Of a stretch of DNA of 23,627 nt, positions 7,770-14,678 are shown in pieces. Within the stretch, counting starts at the first letter, position 1. The number at the start of each line of letters is the position of its first letter. The notes below the pieces were generated by a model. That model saw only the letters and a list, made by a program, of their open reading frames with translations, did no database searches and was not told where the DNA came from. Source of the DNA: Granulicatella adiacens (GTDB lineage Bacteria; Bacillota; Bacilli; Lactobacillales; Aerococcaceae). The position numbers and the translations under genes were made by a program. Location: positions 1 to 23,627 of the forward strand of contig JAGZLX010000025.1 in assembly GCA_018364485.1 (NCBI GenBank). The letters are read 5' to 3'.

Positions 7770-8735
7770 TTATTCATTTTCATCATAGGTACGTTCCCCA
7801 ATAATATATCGAGGACGCTCTTTTGCTTCTAAATAAATCTTACCGATATATTCACCGATAACACCAAGACTAATTAATTGTACCCCACCAAGTAAACTTA
7901 CAATAGCATATGTACTTGCCCAACCAGCAACAGAGTTATTTGAGAATTTAGCCCAAAGTACCCAAATGATAAGAGCAAAACTGAAGAACGACGTCAATAC
8001 ACCAATTGCAGTAATGATTCGAATCGGTTTAATGGATAAACTTGTAATTCCATCGATCGCTAATCCAAGCATTTTTGATAGTGGATAGTGACTTTCTCCA
8101 GCAATACGTTCATGACGTTTGTAAGTGACGTATGAATATTTAAATCCAACAAGAGGCATAATTCCACGAAGGAATAAATTTACTTCCTTGAACTTTTCTA
8201 ATTCTTTAATAAAACGTTTAGAGACCAGGCGATAATCCGCATGATTAAAGACAACGTCAGCTCCAAAAAGATGCATCACTTTATAGAAACCTTCTGCAGT
8301 AATTCTCTTGAACGCTGAGTCAGTATCACGATTGTCACGAACACCGTATACAATCTCTGAACCATCTTTATATTCAGCCACCATTTTATCCATACAGTTG
8401 ATATCATCCTGGCCATCCGCATCAATCGTAATAACGATATCCGCAAATTTCGCAGCTTCATCCATCCCTGCTAAGACACTACTTTGGTGTCCACGGTTTC
8501 TGCTTTGTGCAATCCCAACAACATGACTATTTTCTTTTGCATATTGTTGAATCAATTCCCATGTTTTATCTTTACTACCATCATTGACATACATCACTTT
8601 ACTGTTTGGATGCACTTGTCCACTATTGATTAAAGATTCAATCTTCTCAATAAACATTGGATTCGTATGAGGTAATACTTTTTCTTCGTTATAACAAGGA
8701 ATAACAATATATAAAATTGGATTATTTCTGTTCAT
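7770..8735 (-). CDS. GtrB/CsbB-like family 2 glycosyltransferase (polyprenyl-phosphate sugar synthase)
   Basis: The cytoplasmic GT-A domain occupies about residues 1-225: IVIPCYNEEKVLP near 11, VNDGSKDKTW near 50, and the metal-binding ITIDADGQDD near 98. Two C-terminal membrane spans (about 238-262 and 270-300) follow, then a short cytosolic tail. This is the layout of GtrB, CsbB and DPM1-like enzymes, which move a sugar from a nucleotide donor to undecaprenyl phosphate. Length (321) is typical. The ATG overlaps the end of the acyltransferase gene by 14 bp and has AGGAGAG upstream. Last gene of a three-gene envelope operon. By family knowledge the lipid-linked sugar is flipped and used by a GT-C enzyme; candidates here are the 529-residue protein in the operon and YfhO at 14679-17267. 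The sugar is unknown. Confidence 0.88.
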   Translation of the reverse strand: MNRNNPILYIVIPCYNEEKVLPHTNPMFIEKIESLINSGQVHPNSKVMYVNDGSKDKTWELIQQYAKENSHVVGIAQSRNRGHQSSVLAGMDEAAKFADIVITIDADGQDDINCMDKMVAEYKDGSEIVYGVRDNRDTDSAFKRITAEGFYKVMHLFGADVVFNHADYRLVSKRFIKELEKFKEVNLFLRGIMPLVGFKYSYVTYKRHERIAGESHYPLSKMLGLAIDGITSLSIKPIRIITAIGVLTSFFSFALIIWVLWAKFSNNSVAGWASTYAIVSLLGGVQLISLGVIGEYIGKIYLEAKERPRYIIGERTYDENE

Positions 8736-9756
8736 TCTTCTCTCCTATCATTTTTAAACCAAAAGGAAAATTGGTCCCTCTGAAAATTTGTACAATGATT
8801 TCACATCCCAAAACAGCTAAGACTGTTGTGAGGGCCGCTGAAACATATCCATTAACAAATATGCCCGTATATTTAGCTGCTAATTGAGCTACTAATTTTT
8901 CAGCAAGCACAAGAACAATTGGTGAATGTACACCATAATAAATTAATGTCTTTTTACCAATTGATTTAAACCACTCTGCTTCTGGAATCACTTTGAACAA
9001 AGTAATTGTTGCCCAGATTCCTGCAATTGCAGAAATATAAAATAACAAATGGTTGCCAATTTGTTGGTAGTATAAATCTACTCTGTAGCCACTTAGTTTA
9101 TAGTTTAGTAAACCTACTGCAATACTGATTACCGTAGCAATTGGTAAAAACTTAAGAGTTAGGTATTTTTCTATCTCAGATAAATGTCTTCTTGTAAGGA
9201 CTCCTAACAAAATAAATATGGTTGCTACTGGAACTAAATCCCAGTTCCAAATTAAATACCAGTTAGACTCATAAGCTTTTTGTCCTACAAATACAAGGAA
9301 CACTAAGGTAAGCGCAACACCTATTTGCAAGTTTCTATTCCGAGCATATTTTAAAACAAAATAACATACAATTTCAGATAAAAACAATACATTTAAAAAC
9401 CATAATTGGAAATAATTATGCAATCTATCTGATAAAAGCAATTGTTTTGCAAATTGAATCAGATTAAAACTTAGGATTTGATCAGGATATAAAATAAAGA
9501 CTTGCACTAGAAATACAAATGCATTCATTAGAAAGAATGGAACAACAATCCCTTTAAATTTATTCCAGAAAAAGCTACTAAAATTAGCATACTTATCAAC
9601 CGAAAATGTGAAACCAGATAAGAAGAAAAACAATGGAATATGAAACAGATAAAGAATTGTTTTCCCCATACTTGGTGTAAAGGATATATGCCCGATAATT
9701 ACTAAAATAATGGCTAATCCTTTCGCCATATCAATATATCCAATTCGCTTTTTCAT
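8722..9756 (-). CDS. Acyltransferase family 3 integral membrane protein
   Basis: The 344-residue product has about ten hydrophobic segments and begins RIGYIDMAKGLAIILVIIGH, the usual entry of acyltransferase-3 proteins: an Asp near the start and a conserved His at the end of helix 1. FHIPLFFFLSGFTF (residues about 38-51) is a second hallmark. The family O-acetylates sugars or polymers outside the membrane (relatives: WecH, OafA, the membrane half of OatA). There is no fused SGNH esterase domain, so it is not OatA-like in full. AAGGAG precedes the ATG; it lies 10 bp after the 529-residue protein gene and overlaps the glycosyltransferase gene. Inference: it acetylates the glycan built by this operon. 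Target unknown. Confidence 0.87.
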   Translation of the reverse strand: MKKRIGYIDMAKGLAIILVIIGHISFTPSMGKTILYLFHIPLFFFLSGFTFSVDKYANFSSFFWNKFKGIVVPFFLMNAFVFLVQVFILYPDQILSFNLIQFAKQLLLSDRLHNYFQLWFLNVLFLSEIVCYFVLKYARNRNLQIGVALTLVFLVFVGQKAYESNWYLIWNWDLVPVATIFILLGVLTRRHLSEIEKYLTLKFLPIATVISIAVGLLNYKLSGYRVDLYYQQIGNHLLFYISAIAGIWATITLFKVIPEAEWFKSIGKKTLIYYGVHSPIVLVLAEKLVAQLAAKYTGIFVNGYVSAALTTVLAVLGCEIIVQIFRGTNFPFGLKMIGEKNEQK

Positions 9757-9766
9757 ATTCCACTCC

Positions 9767-11356
9767 TTAATCTGCTTTAAGTTTATAGATACTCATATCA
9801 GAAGTAACCTTTTCAACTTCTTCAAAGTATACCGTCTTTTGATAATGTTCTTTAAAAATTGTAATAATGCGATTTATGCTTCCAGAGTCTTTAGACCAGA
9901 AGAAAATAATCTCATCATTATTAACTGCTGAAGACAATAAATTATTTGTATCTTCAATTTTATATCGTTTTAGCAAGTTCGCATAATGTGGTGAAAATGT
10001 CTGCCAATTCCCTAGCGTCGTTGTATTAGAAACAACTTGATTCGTACGAATTTTGAACGTTGACAGCGACGGTTGCGAATTTACAAGAGTTCCATACCCA
10101 CCAAAAATAATTAGTTGATCTGGATGATTTTCAACAACTTGATGATATGTCGCGTTCATTGAATTATTAATAGTAGGGAACCAATACCATTCTCGCTTCA
10201 TAAATCCTAGCCATTTATACCCTACGATTAGTAAAATTACTTGGACACATAAAAAGACGACTTTCTTTTTGAACCATTGTCTCTTCTCATAAAATTCTGG
10301 TGAATATATTAAAAAGAACATTAAGAATGAGACCATCAATGGTAAGTACACTCTCTCTACTACCCTTTGTCGGACAAATAGTGCACCTATTAAGATGAAT
10401 GGAGTTATTGGTAATAACCAAGCCCAGATATTTTTGGGTTTGAAAATGATTAACCATCCAGCAAACAAGATGAGATACACTACTAAAATAATATTTTTAA
10501 AATAATCCTTGATAAACTGAGGAATATCAAAAGAATATTTTTCAGTAAATGAACGAACTGACTGGATTTTCTCCAGCATTTCATTATTTAAAGCCTTCTT
10601 CTCAGCAAAAAGCCAATAAGTAGATGTTTGCAAGTCGTTCTCACTAATTCCAAGCTTTTCAAATTCTTCACGATGCTTTTCATAGTTAATTTCTGGGAAA
10701 TCTCTTAAATTAGTACTTAATTCATTCCACTTAAGGTATTCTTGTACATCTGGTTGAGTCATCGAATACACTTTGTTGGATACATTAATTGATAATACTA
10801 TTCCTATAAGGATCAGCATTTCTTTCCATTTCTTGTTCTTTAGAATCTCGTAAATTAAGAATGGTAACACTAACACGATTAAACTAGATGCAATTTGTGG
10901 TCTTATTGAGACCCCTATTGCTACTGTCAATATTCCCATTACTAGAGACTGGTTAAACAAAAGTAAAATCCCTGCAGCAGCTACTAAGTATGAAATGACA
11001 GAAAATGAAAAATACTTAATGAGCACACATTGCATAAGTAGTGTTAATGGTATCAGAACATATAATTTTTTCTTATAAAAGAAGTCGTTAAAAATACTGA
11101 TACTTCCACAATATGATAATACTAGAAAAATAAAGTAGATATTCCAGCCTTGAAAAATCTTTTGTAAAGCAACGAGTAAAGTTGACAACCCAATCCCAAC
11201 ATATGGCAATAGCATATTTTCATGCGACAAAATCGTTTGATTAATCATGATGTCATCTACGACAGGATACTCAAAACCTTTTTCCCAAATATACGCATAA
11301 AATAACACAAACGGAATAAGCCATAATGCTATTCTAATTCCTTTATTTAGCTTCAT
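9767..11356 (-). CDS. Polytopic membrane protein, probable GT-C-type glycosyltransferase
   Basis: I do not recognise the exact family. The 529 residues contain roughly ten hydrophobic segments between residues 8 and 405, a soluble stretch at about 205-285 (TQPDVQEYLKWNELSTNLRD…), and a C-terminal extracytoplasmic domain of about 120 residues (…HPDQLIIFGGYGTLVNSQP…). An acidic pair in the first outer loop (EYPVVDDIMINQ, about residues 29-40) resembles the catalytic acidic loop of GT-C enzymes. With the next two genes it forms an operon whose last product is a GtrB-like enzyme, as expected of a GtrC-like partner using undecaprenyl-phosphate sugar. Codons are more AT-rich than those of pheST. 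Start supported by AGAGGA. A polymerase or flippase role is an alternative. Confidence 0.6.
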   Translation of the reverse strand: MKLNKGIRIALWLIPFVLFYAYIWEKGFEYPVVDDIMINQTILSHENMLLPYVGIGLSTLLVALQKIFQGWNIYFIFLVLSYCGSISIFNDFFYKKKLYVLIPLTLLMQCVLIKYFSFSVISYLVAAAGILLLFNQSLVMGILTVAIGVSIRPQIASSLIVLVLPFLIYEILKNKKWKEMLILIGIVLSINVSNKVYSMTQPDVQEYLKWNELSTNLRDFPEINYEKHREEFEKLGISENDLQTSTYWLFAEKKALNNEMLEKIQSVRSFTEKYSFDIPQFIKDYFKNIILVVYLILFAGWLIIFKPKNIWAWLLPITPFILIGALFVRQRVVERVYLPLMVSFLMFFLIYSPEFYEKRQWFKKKVVFLCVQVILLIVGYKWLGFMKREWYWFPTINNSMNATYHQVVENHPDQLIIFGGYGTLVNSQPSLSTFKIRTNQVVSNTTTLGNWQTFSPHYANLLKRYKIEDTNNLLSSAVNNDEIIFFWSKDSGSINRIITIFKEHYQKTVYFEEVEKVTSDMSIYKLKAD

Positions 11357-11382
11357 TTATTAATCCTCTTTATATACATATT

Positions 11383-11400
11383 AACTATAACTATAACTAT
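11383..11400. repeat. Three tandem copies of a 6-bp unit at the envelope operon promoter
   Basis: AACTAT occurs three times in a row on the plus strand (ATAGTT on the minus strand). The first unit met by RNA polymerase overlaps the -10 box at 11396-11401, and the rest cover the expected start region. Confidence 0.8.
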
Positions 11401-11404
11401 ATCA
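11396..11404 (-). promoter_or_regulatory. Extended -10 promoter of the envelope operon
   Basis: The minus strand reads TGATATAGT, an extended -10 (TGn plus TATAGT at 11396-11401), 40 bp upstream of the 529-residue protein start codon. A clear -35 box is absent, as often with extended -10 promoters. Confidence 0.5.
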
Positions 11405-11426
11405 TTTTTTATAACTTTTCACCATG

Positions 11427-11708
11427 TTAGAAAAACATTTGAATCGCAAGTACGATGATTAAAAGAACTACGACTGAAACAAGCCACACATTAAGGAAAT
11501 GATTATATCTCTTTAATCCTGATTTTGGCGTACGGTGTACTTGTACACTTTCTCCCTCACGTTCAGAATGAAACTCTTCTTCTCCTTCAAAAGACGACAA
11601 ACGACTGTCCCTTCGCTCTTGTCTAGTTTCTAGTTCTTCTAACTCTCGATTCTGTTTTTCTAATTGCTCTTTATACGATTTTCTCGTTAATAAAGGTTCA
11701 TTTGGCAT
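11427..11708 (-). CDS. Small C-terminally anchored membrane protein, function unknown
   Basis: 93 residues: a charged N-terminal part (about 1-65) with a Glu/Arg-rich coiled-coil-like stretch (YKEQLEKQNRELEELETRQE), then one C-terminal membrane span (about 72-92, VWLVSVVVLLIIVLAIQMFF) ending the protein. There is no signal peptide, so the N-terminus is probably cytoplasmic. The ATG lies 3 bp after the Nudix gene stop, and its AAAGGAG is inside the last Nudix codons, so translation is coupled. In other Lactobacillales, as I recall, a similar small membrane protein follows the Nudix gene (before mtnN). No function should be assigned. Confidence 0.8.
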   Translation of the reverse strand: MPNEPLLTRKSYKEQLEKQNRELEELETRQERRDSRLSSFEGEEEFHSEREGESVQVHRTPKSGLKRYNHFLNVWLVSVVVLLIIVLAIQMFF

Positions 11709-11711
11709 TGA

Positions 11712-12254
11712 TTATTCTCCTTTATGCATCCAAGCATATTGTGCTGCGATAATCGTCTTCGCATCCGCAATCTCGCCTGCTTGGATTTTTTGCATCACTT
11801 CTTCTAGTGGCATCCATAAGATTTCTACAAATTCATCTTCGTCTGCTGGTTTCGCATTTTCTTTAATACTTACATTTTTGGCTTGGAATAATGTGATTTT
11901 CTCATCGCAGAATCCAGGCGTTGAGACCATCTCCATCATCTTCACCCATTCACTTGCGACAAGATTTGTTTCTTCTTCTAATTCACGTTTTGCGGCTTCT
12001 AGAGGCACTTCTTCCTTCGAGTCTAATTTACCCGCTGGAATTTCTAAGAAATGCATTTCTAGTGGCTTTCTATATTGACGCACGAGTAACATCTTCCCGT
12101 CACGAATGACAAGTACTGCTACTGCTCCTGTATGGAATACAAGATCCCTCGTAGAAGTTTTCCCGTTGGGTAGTTCTACGATATCTTGTGTCACTGTAAA
12201 AATGCGTCCTGAATATTTAATATCTCGTTGAATTGTTTTTTCTGTAAAGTCCAT
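11712..12254 (-). CDS. nudF: Nudix hydrolase, ADP-ribose pyrophosphatase type
   Basis: Cytoplasmic enzyme expected to split ADP-ribose into AMP and ribose 5-phosphate. The Nudix box is GKLDSKEEVPLEAAKRELEE followed by ETN; it has one more residue between its first Gly and the RE pair than the classic GX5EX7RE pattern, and Asn where Gly is usual after EET. Other family marks: AVAVLVIRDGKMLLVRQYRK upstream and TPGFCDEKITLFQA downstream. The open frame extends 17 codons upstream, but the start chosen (MDFTEKTIQRDIKY) has GGAGG seven bases before it and gives 180 residues, as in B. subtilis NudF. It has its own promoter and is coupled to the small membrane protein that follows. Confidence 0.88.
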   Translation of the reverse strand: MDFTEKTIQRDIKYSGRIFTVTQDIVELPNGKTSTRDLVFHTGAVAVLVIRDGKMLLVRQYRKPLEMHFLEIPAGKLDSKEEVPLEAAKRELEEETNLVASEWVKMMEMVSTPGFCDEKITLFQAKNVSIKENAKPADEDEFVEILWMPLEEVMQKIQAGEIADAKTIIAAQYAWMHKGE

Positions 12255-12276
12255 AATTTCGCCTCCATTTTGCTTT

Positions 12277-12305
12277 ATTATAATTGGTTTTAAGCATTTC
12301 AACAA
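12277..12305 (-). promoter_or_regulatory. Promoter of the Nudix gene
   Basis: TTGTTG (12300-12305) and TATAAT (12277-12282) lie 17 bp apart on the minus strand, with the -10 box 22 bp before the chosen Nudix start codon. Confidence 0.7.
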
Positions 12306-12328
12306 TTGATTTTACTAAACTTTAATGA

Positions 12329-12363
12329 CAAAAAAACTGAGTGGCACAAACGACCACCCAGTT
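12329..12363 (-). terminator. Terminator of the penicillin-binding protein gene
   Basis: On the minus strand AACTGGGTGG (12354-12363) pairs with CCACTCAGTT (12335-12344) with one G-T pair, followed by TTTTT. It begins 5 bp after the PBP stop codon. Confidence 0.88.
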
Positions 12364-12368
12364 CATTT

Positions 12369-14501
12369 TTAACGTCGGTTATTTTGTTGTTGTCGAATTT
12401 GTGAGTTAACAGTTGCTTCATTCGTTTGTGAAGAACTGCTTGATTTTCCAAAATAAGCATCATAAACTTGCTTAGCAACTTTGGCAGCATAGTCATCTGG
12501 TAAACCATCTTTGAAGTATGGTGCAACAACAGCCACTACGATTTCCGGATTATCATATGGCGCATACGAGATGAAGGTTGAGTTTTCAACGGCTTCATTA
12601 GTATATGCTGGATTTGGGCCTGAATAGAACTCTTCGACAGTCCCTGTTTTACCAGCGACTTGTGGAGAATACGTTCTGAATGTCGTTGCAGACGTTCCGT
12701 TTTCACCATGCGTTACACGGTAAAGACCTTCTTTAATATGATCCAAGATTTCTTTACTTACTTGAATCGAATTCATAATCTTCGTTGGAACAACGTCTTC
12801 AAGGTTTCCAATGCCACCACTTGGACTTGTTTCATGAATTTCTTTCACTAAACGTGGGGCAATACGTGTACCGCCGTTAGCGATGGTTGACATATATTGC
12901 GCTAATTGAAGCGGTGTATATAAGTCGAACTGACCGAACGCAAAGTCAAGTGCAGAGAAAGCATTGGCTGTTCCACCGTTATACCCTTTGCCTTCATTTG
13001 GAAGGTCAATCCCTGTACGAACACCAAGACCGAACTGTGCGTAATACTCACGGAGTTTGTCAAATAGGCTTAGATTAATATTTAAACGTCCGCCTTTTTC
13101 GTACGTTGTTTGTCCACCCATCTTCATCGCCAGTTTAATCATATAAACGTTTGATGAACGTTCTAAGGCATCTAAGTCTGTTAATTCCATTTTACCATTA
13201 CGGTTAAACCATGAACTCTTTGGTTTAGACGCTTCGAATTCAATTGGTTCATCGACAATCGTATTATCCTCAAGCGTGATTGCTCCATCCATATACCCTG
13301 ATAGGACGGTTGCTGGTTTTACAACAGACCCCATTCCAAATGAGTTATTGATGGCACCAAGAGCATCGTCTTCGACACCCGTTGAATGAAAGTTTTCATC
13401 AAATTTCTTTTTCTTCCCTGTAATTCCAAGAATGTCTCCATTTTTTGGATTCATTACAACGATATACACACGGTCCGCAGCAGGATCCGTCATCTCTTCA
13501 ACAGACTTCTTTGCAATCTCTTCAATTTTCTTTTGGAATTCAGTATCAATCGTTAAGACAAGGTTTGACCCGCCTTTACCTGGATACGTTTCAGTCGTAT
13601 TCACCACTTCACCTTTTGTATTGGTTTGTGATTTTACAACTGTCTTCGTTCCACTAAGCACTGTTTCATATTGTTCTTCTAAATAGCTTGTTCCAACACG
13701 GTCATTGAGTGAGTAGCCTTGCGCTAGAAGTGACTTCACTTTATCCGAAGGAAGCCCCGTCTTTTCGGACGATACCGTTCCAAGAATTGTCTTCAACATA
13801 TCGCCCATTGGATATTCACGATCCCAGTCAGAATCAACGTCGACCCCGCGAAGCTCTCCAAGGCGTTCACTGATTTTAGCGACCTCTTGTTCTGTGACGC
13901 CTTCATTTTTCAGTGTCACTGTTGATAAGGCATACGCACTATTCATTTTCGTGAAAATAGCAATCACTTGTTTTTCGGCATCGCTATAATTTAATTCGTC
14001 GGCAGGAATATGTTCCAATTGCATTTCATACGTTTTACTCGTCGAGAGATTCTCTTTCGCGATTCTCTTCTTCTCTTCTGCTGTTAGAAGGCTATCGACT
14101 TTGTCAGGGTTTGTCGCTACCCAATAGTCTTTCAAGTCACGTTCTTTTAACTCGGAAGCATCCACAGAAATCAATGTTGTTAATTTCTTAGCGGTTTCTA
14201 ACATCGTTGACGCTTTAACATCTGCAGGTCTTGTATAGTTAATAGCGAGTTTTGGTTTATTTCCCACTAAAATACGTCCTTGGCTATCGTAAATCGATCC
14301 ACGCGGAACTGATTTTTTAGCAGTGGTTGTCTCTGTACGTTGTACGAGCGCAACAAACTCGTCTCCTTTGACTAATTGGATATACGCCAAACGGCTAATT
14401 AAGGCAATAAATGAAAAGAATACAATTAAAAATAATAAATTCAAGCGAAATGGAATATGTGATTTTTTCTTTTTCTTCTTTAATTTTCTTTTAGTAAGCA
14501 T
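12369..14501 (-). CDS. Class B penicillin-binding protein (PBP2b/PbpA type transpeptidase)
   Basis: Monofunctional D,D-transpeptidase that cross-links peptidoglycan outside the membrane, probably in elongation. Residues 1-15 are a Lys-rich cytoplasmic tail, about 19-42 a single membrane anchor, about 50-330 the PBP dimerisation domain (PRGSIYDSQGRILVGN), and about 345-690 the transpeptidase. Active-site motifs, counted from the chosen start, are S392-V-V-K, S449-S-N and K618-T-G. There are no C-terminal PASTA domains, which argues against PBP2x/PbpC and for a PBP2b/PbpA-like protein; the C-terminus is Ser/Asn/Gln-rich. The frame opens four codons earlier, but the ATG at 14501 (MLTKRKLKKK) has GGAG six bases upstream. 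Divergent from the YfhO gene, with its own extended -10. Confidence 0.93.
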   Translation of the reverse strand: MLTKRKLKKKKKKSHIPFRLNLLFLIVFFSFIALISRLAYIQLVKGDEFVALVQRTETTTAKKSVPRGSIYDSQGRILVGNKPKLAINYTRPADVKASTMLETAKKLTTLISVDASELKERDLKDYWVATNPDKVDSLLTAEEKKRIAKENLSTSKTYEMQLEHIPADELNYSDAEKQVIAIFTKMNSAYALSTVTLKNEGVTEQEVAKISERLGELRGVDVDSDWDREYPMGDMLKTILGTVSSEKTGLPSDKVKSLLAQGYSLNDRVGTSYLEEQYETVLSGTKTVVKSQTNTKGEVVNTTETYPGKGGSNLVLTIDTEFQKKIEEIAKKSVEEMTDPAADRVYIVVMNPKNGDILGITGKKKKFDENFHSTGVEDDALGAINNSFGMGSVVKPATVLSGYMDGAITLEDNTIVDEPIEFEASKPKSSWFNRNGKMELTDLDALERSSNVYMIKLAMKMGGQTTYEKGGRLNINLSLFDKLREYYAQFGLGVRTGIDLPNEGKGYNGGTANAFSALDFAFGQFDLYTPLQLAQYMSTIANGGTRIAPRLVKEIHETSPSGGIGNLEDVVPTKIMNSIQVSKEILDHIKEGLYRVTHGENGTSATTFRTYSPQVAGKTGTVEEFYSGPNPAYTNEAVENSTFISYAPYDNPEIVVAVVAPYFKDGLPDDYAAKVAKQVYDAYFGKSSSSSQTNEATVNSQIRQQQNNRR

Positions 14502-14535
14502 AATACACTCCATATAACATCTAGTAACTCATAAC

Positions 14536-14544
14536 AGTATACCA
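14536..14544 (-). promoter_or_regulatory. Extended -10 promoter of the PBP gene
   Basis: The minus strand reads TGGTATACT (TATACT at 14536-14541), 34 bp before the start codon. No good -35 box at 17 bp. Confidence 0.55.
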
Positions 14545-14640
14545 TAAATCTCGCCCTAATCTGTATAAAAAAGGGGTTAGAAAGTGGTTAAGATTTTTTT
14601 GCGTTCAAGACTAATTTTTCGTGCAGGCTCCGCGTTTCCA

Positions 14641-14649
14641 TGCTATGCT
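14641..14649 (+). promoter_or_regulatory. Extended -10 promoter of the YfhO gene
   Basis: TGCTATGCT on the plus strand (TATGCT at 14644-14649) ends 29 bp before the start codon. The -35 position (GTGCAG) is weak. Confidence 0.45.
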
Positions 14650-14678
14650 AACAGTAACGACTAGAAAGGAGGACTACC

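Noticed and set aside
13432..13686. Plus-strand open frames of 60-96 codons inside pheT, pheS, the PBP, ABC and zwf genes.
   Set aside because: They are antisense or frame-shifted shadows of strongly supported genes, without ribosome sites or recognisable domains.
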